From Deltaproteobacteria bacterium (GTDB lineage: Bacteria; Desulfobacterota; Desulfarculia; Adiutricales; Adiutricaceae), in contig JAITJB010000285.1 of NCBI GenBank assembly GCA_031279155.1, forward strand, positions 1 through 7,322: a DNA stretch of 7,322 bases, given 5' to 3'. This document shows, in pieces, positions 4,594 to 7,322 of this stretch (position 1 is its first letter; each line of letters starts with the position of its first letter). The translations under genes and the position numbers were made by a program. The notes beneath the pieces were generated by a model. It did not search any database and was not told where the DNA came from. It worked only from the letters and a program-made list of their open reading frames with translations.

Positions 4594-6276
4594 ATGACAA
4601 AATCGGAAAGCTCCAAAAATGATGTCAATAATCACCAGACTTCAGAATTTTTCGAGGAGAATGGACAGTATGATGAACTGAACGATTTCCTCCGAGAGTT
4701 TACCAATTTACTTGTTCAACACAAAGGTGATTTTCCCAAAACATTGCTCTTAGACGCCACACGGGTTCTTCTAAACCACCGAGCCGAGTTCGATTTGGAG
4801 TGCTCAGACCAAAACAATCCCATGACTATTGTTAAACTTGAAGACATGATTATACAAATGAATAAGGCTTTTGAAGAAATTAATCTCAAGGTGTTTGCTG
4901 ATGATGTACAACGTTTGGAAGATGAGGGCTTAATAATAGCCCAAAAAAAAAATGAATTCCGCAAAAAAGGCATAAGACTTAGGGTCTATCAGAGGTACCC
5001 CACGACAGTTATGACCGCCGTTGGTCAAATGAAATACCAGAGAATGGCCCTTCGTCCTTCCTTTGAAAAAGACAAGAACCTTTTGGCCGAAAATGGTGTG
5101 CATGGTTATATTTATCCACTAGATGATGCACTTGGCCTGACCCAGCTTCCATTTAAAATGACCATAGAATCAATGCTCATAGTGGCAAAAGAGGCCTCCC
5201 GGCGCGAATCCTATGAAGACTCCGAACAAAGCCTGAAGGAATTGACTCTCATTACAACCAACGATGACACAATCCGATCCGTTACCAATACCATCGGTGG
5301 GTTAGTACACGCCAATGACATGAGAATTGCCTCTGAAGTGTGGGATAAGTTCATTAGTGGTCATCTTGTTTTCCCCGAAACCAAAATAGATCATACCCTA
5401 TACCTCCAATGCGACGGAGCCATGCTAGCCACAAGGCCGGAAAAAAGCAACGTTACCGACGAACCGTCGCCGGCACCTGAGCCGGAGCACGAAGATAAGA
5501 AGAAAAAAGTAATTTGGAAAGAGAACAAATTAGGCATGGCATTTTCATCAGATAACATACGATACTGGACAGACAAACATGGTAAACGACAGCATTGTAT
5601 AAATAAAAGGGAATATACATCATTTATTGGCACTTGTGACGAATTTTCTAAACTTATGTTTTCTATGTCTATACGTAATGGCTATGGTTCATATAAAAAT
5701 ACTGTTTTAATATCTGATGGTGCGACTTGGATAAGAAATATGAAAGAAATTTATTTTCATGATGCTGTTCAAATACTTGATTTCTATCATCTATGTGAAC
5801 ATATTTATACTTTTTCTAAAGAATTACATGATTTTGATGAAAGTAAATATGTAAAATGGGCGGAAACATTAGTGAACTTGTTTCGGTTCAGTAAATCTAA
5901 AGAAGCTATTGAAATCATACGAAAGCTGCCAAAAAGACAGATCGCTAAGGCTAATTTCGATTTTTTACAATATATAGATAATAATAAAAATAATATTGAC
6001 TATTTATCGTATAGAAAGCAAGGTTTTTTCATCGGTAGCGGTGCCATAGAAAGCGGTAACAAGATTGTGCTCCAGAGGCGTATGAAACAAGGGGGAATGC
6101 GCTGGAATATCGAAAACGCACAGGCTGTCGTGTCGCTCAATGCCAAGCGGAGAAGTAATCTTTGGGAGACCGACGTTGTAGATCTTGCCTATATTCATTA
6201 TGCTGGTGCTCCATCTCACATTGTAAAGCAACGAAACCTTCATTCATTAGGACAAAATGTACAACAGATTGTTTAG
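4594..6276 (+). CDS. DDE transposase, ISKra4-like family
   Basis: A 560-residue transposase when begun at ATG 4594, chosen because AAGGAGGG lies 5 bases upstream; the frame is open back to a TTG at 4516 with no ribosome site. Residues 1-130 form a polar helical N-terminal part. The catalytic region shows YLQCDGAML (D274), ISDGATWIRN (D375), QILDFYHLCEH (D396, H399) and GSGAIESGNK (E486), followed by QRRMKQGGMRW and LNAKRRSNLWE. The order DG...SDGA.WI...LDFYH...GSGAIES...KQ.GMRW is that of ISKra4-type enzymes, and related ISLre2/UPF0236 proteins are the alternative. Which aspartates form the active triad is inferred. A charged Pro/Glu/Lys-rich linker (about 282-306) splits the catalytic core. 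No stop or frameshift is present, so the gene could be active. GC content falls sharply in the middle of the catalytic half. Confidence 0.85.
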   Translation: MTKSESSKNDVNNHQTSEFFEENGQYDELNDFLREFTNLLVQHKGDFPKTLLLDATRVLLNHRAEFDLECSDQNNPMTIVKLEDMIIQMNKAFEEINLKVFADDVQRLEDEGLIIAQKKNEFRKKGIRLRVYQRYPTTVMTAVGQMKYQRMALRPSFEKDKNLLAENGVHGYIYPLDDALGLTQLPFKMTIESMLIVAKEASRRESYEDSEQSLKELTLITTNDDTIRSVTNTIGGLVHANDMRIASEVWDKFISGHLVFPETKIDHTLYLQCDGAMLATRPEKSNVTDEPSPAPEPEHEDKKKKVIWKENKLGMAFSSDNIRYWTDKHGKRQHCINKREYTSFIGTCDEFSKLMFSMSIRNGYGSYKNTVLISDGATWIRNMKEIYFHDAVQILDFYHLCEHIYTFSKELHDFDESKYVKWAETLVNLFRFSKSKEAIEIIRKLPKRQIAKANFDFLQYIDNNKNNIDYLSYRKQGFFIGSGAIESGNKIVLQRRMKQGGMRWNIENAQAVVSLNAKRRSNLWETDVVDLAYIHYAGAPSHIVKQRNLHSLGQNVQQIV

Positions 6277-6310
6277 AAAAAAACTAGTGTTGGCATGATT
6301 ATTGCTTGCA

Positions 6311-6333
6311 ATAAATCAGTCGCTTTTTATTTC
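6311..6333. repeat. Right inverted repeat of the insertion sequence
   Basis: Contains CAGTCG (6317-6322) followed by CTTTTTATTTC. In reverse complement it aligns with 4518-4540, about 18 of 23 identical. It begins 34 bp after the transposase stop. Confidence 0.45.
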
Positions 6334-6407
6334 TACATCCTTTTAGTCGGCAACATCATGAAATTCAGAGCGAGGCAGAGTATAATGATTTCAGGGATTG
6401 ATGCGCC

Positions 6408-6886
6408 GTGCGAATACCGAAAGTCTATTTGGAAACATCCGTGTTCAACTTCGTGTTCGCGGACGATGCGCCGGACAGCAAAAGGGACACACTGAAGCTG
6501 TTCGAGGAAATCGAAGAAGGCAAATACGAGCCGTACACGTTAGGATTACGTTTTGTTAGGAACTAAGACGCGCCGCCGAGCCAAAACAGGGCATGATGAT
6601 TGAATTGATCAATTTGGTATCGGATGACGTTTCTTGAGCAGAGCGACGAGGCGGAACGCTTGGCGGACATCTACGTTGCCGAAGGCGTAATCCCGGCAAG
6701 GCATTTGACGGATGGGATTGACATTCCCTCGCGTCGGTGAGCGACCTTGATTTTGTCGTGAGCTTCAATTTCAGGCACATCGTTAAGCGCAAAACGATGA
6801 CAATGACCTATGGAATCAATATTCGGGAAGAGTGCAGACGCATCGGAATCCACTCGCCGACGGAGGTGATCGAAAGTGATGAATGA
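6408..6886 (+). pseudogene. Decayed PIN-domain toxin (VapC-like) gene
   Basis: A PIN-domain protein can be reconstructed across three frame changes. GTG 6408 opens VRIPKVYLETSVFNFVFADD and continues to EEGKYEPYT (about 6539). The frame then shifts, an in-frame TAG occurs at 6557-6559, and KQGMMIELINLVSDD follows (to about 6631). The frame shifts back for EQSDEAERLADIYVAEGV and DGIDIPS, with a one-base loss near 6730. The last block reads VSDLDFVVSFNFRHIVK... and ends SPTEVIESDE at TGA 6884-6886. YLETS, LTDG and LDFVVSFNF are the places where PIN ribonucleases carry their acidic metal-binding residues. An intact family member would be roughly 155 residues. The frameshifts look like recent small indels, since the reading remains clear on both sides. 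The gene would be inactive unless sequencing errors explain the breaks. Confidence 0.75.
6862..6870 (+). promoter_or_regulatory. Perfect Shine-Dalgarno for the small partner gene
   Basis: GGAGGTGAT matches the full nine-base anti-Shine-Dalgarno complement and lies 8 bases before ATG 6879. It sits inside the end of the broken PIN gene and decides the start of the overlapping gene in favour of ATG 6879 over GTG 6876. Confidence 0.85.
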
Positions 6887-7061
6887 GCCAAGAGCCATGC
6901 GGGAGATACATGAAATCAGGGAGCGGATTTATGAGGAAACAAAAAGCATGACGCAAGCGGAACGCGCCGCGCTCACGCGCCGAGAAGCACAGGAAATGAT
7001 AGACAAGTACGCACTGAAAGTGAAACGTCCTGAGTGTAAATCCAAAGCGAAAACAGTGTGA
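6879..7061 (+). CDS. Small partner protein of the PIN toxin, putative antitoxin
   Basis: An intact 60-residue charged protein beginning MNEPRAMREIHEIRERIYEE, with alternating acidic and basic residues suggesting a long helix and a basic tail (KRPECKSKAK). Its start overlaps the stop of the PIN gene by 8 bases and it has an unusually strong ribosome binding site, so it was translated as the second gene of a pair. Short proteins with an EIHxIRExIYEET motif occur directly after PIN-domain genes in other bacteria, by my recollection of such gene pairs. Antitoxin function is inferred from this arrangement and not shown. No recognisable DNA-binding domain is seen. It stays open while the toxin is broken. 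Confidence 0.65.
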   Translation: MNEPRAMREIHEIRERIYEETKSMTQAERAALTRREAQEMIDKYALKVKRPECKSKAKTV

Positions 7062-7322
7062 ATCCACAAAGCCCTCAGAGGCTCTAAAGCGCGGAAACGA
7101 CGAAGCAGTCGGAACGTTCCGAGTATTTGGCGATGATTGGGGAAGCAAGGCAGGGTGCGCGCACCCTGCCCCAAACGGCCGGAAACCGCTTTCGCGTTTT
7201 CCACCGTTTTTGCTTGTTGGGGCAAGCCCCAAACCCCGGAGGGCGAGGCTGTCGCCACGCCCTCGAAAGCCTCGCCTGCGGCTCGGCTGCTCCCGCCTTG
7301 CGGCGGGGAAAAACCGTCAGCG
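7062..7322. other. Gene-free, hairpin-rich region, possible transfer origin or control region of a mobilizable element
   Basis: No convincing gene is seen; long - strand frames here are low-complexity shadows. Hairpins follow one another: the palindrome at 7149-7170; GGAAACCGC/GCGTTTTCC at 7181-7202 (one mismatch, loop TTTC); TTGGGG/CCCCAA at 7217-7232 (loop CAAG); GAGGGCG/CGCCCTC at 7239-7264; and CCCGCC/GGCGGG at 7292-7307 (loop TTGC). GCGAGGC (7243-7249) can alternatively pair with GCCTCGC (7269-7275). Such clusters are common ahead of relaxase genes in mobilizable elements, so an oriT is plausible. No relaxase or nick-site motif can be confirmed before the window ends. Confidence 0.4.
7149..7170. 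repeat. Perfect 22-bp GC-rich palindrome
   Basis: Arms GGCAGGGTGCG and CGCACCCTGCC are exact reverse complements with no spacer. No T-run follows, so it is not a normal terminator. It may be a protein-binding site or part of a transfer origin. Confidence 0.7.

Larger units (their letters stand above)
4518..6333 (+). mobile_element. Insertion sequence, ISKra4-like, with imperfect terminal inverted repeats
   Basis: One transposase gene fills the element. A segment at 4518-4540 matches the reverse complement of 6311-6333 at about 18 of 23 positions without gaps, around a shared CGACTG core (4529-4534 and 6317-6322) flanked by A and T tracts. I take these as the inverted repeat ends, giving an element of about 1.8 kb. 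Part of the match is low-complexity A/T, so the exact ends are uncertain and I could not identify a target-site duplication. Left of the element is greA; right of it is a decayed toxin gene. Confidence 0.6.

Noticed and set aside
4434..4622. 62-residue + strand frame upstream of the transposase
   Set aside because: It spans the left end of the insertion sequence and overlaps the transposase start in another frame, with no ribosome site or family match.
6295..6495. 66-residue + strand frame after the transposase
   Set aside because: It straddles the right inverted repeat and the start of the PIN pseudogene in the wrong frame. The PIN frame from GTG 6408 explains the sequence.
6816..7258. Long overlapping - strand frames of 138 and 109 residues
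   Set aside because: They are antisense to the partner gene and to the hairpin cluster, with Pro/Arg/Phe-rich composition typical of shadow frames in GC-rich DNA.
1..7322. CRISPR array
   Set aside because: No regularly spaced direct repeats of CRISPR length were seen anywhere in the window.

Overview
The window reads as a piece of an anaerobic bacterial chromosome that has been invaded by mobile DNA. The chromosomal genes are the C-terminal end of a CcsA/ResC-type cytochrome c biogenesis protein, an FmdB-family zinc ribbon protein, a DUF3842 protein, a CooT-family nickel-binding protein, an NADH:rubredoxin-type flavoprotein reductase and GreA. CooT, DUF3842 and rubredoxin-reductase-like proteins together are typical of strict anaerobes, and with CcsA they best suggest a Desulfobacterota (deltaproteobacterial) relative. 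That assignment is an inference from gene content only; no rRNA or other phylogenetic marker is present.

Layout. 1-201: end of ccsA, followed by a terminator-like hairpin. 344-751: no convincing protein gene, but a consensus sigma70 promoter (TTGACA, 18 bp, TATAAT), about 370 bp rich in strong inverted repeats, and a strong intrinsic terminator. This is best read as an unassigned structured non-coding RNA gene on the + strand and is the main candidate for something undescribed. 752-1103: hairpins, a second terminator, and a leader with mutually exclusive pairings in front of the next operon. 1104-1861: two-gene operon fmdB-DUF3842. 1962-2168: cooT-like gene. 2435-2474: a perfect 40-bp palindrome with A/T-tract arms that can terminate transcription from both sides, between cooT and the convergent reductase. 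2497-3702 (-): reductase. 3861-4325 (-): greA with its own terminator at 3789-3823.

From about 4518 the sequence changes character. A complete-looking insertion sequence (about 4518-6333, imperfect terminal inverted repeats) carries one 560-residue DDE transposase resembling the ISKra4 family. Its 3' half contains a strongly AT-rich block, so the gene looks mosaic. To its right is a PIN-domain toxin gene broken by at least three frameshifts and a stop (6408-6886). It overlaps an intact 60-residue gene with a perfect Shine-Dalgarno that is probably the toxin's partner. The window ends in about 260 bp of gene-free DNA packed with GC-rich hairpins (7149-7307), which looks like the control or transfer-origin region of a mobilizable element, though no relaxase gene is visible.

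The left part is thus ordinary housekeeping and metal/redox genes plus one unexplained RNA locus. The right part is an IS beside remnants of a toxin-antitoxin-bearing accessory element, likely marking a chromosome/island boundary upstream of greA.
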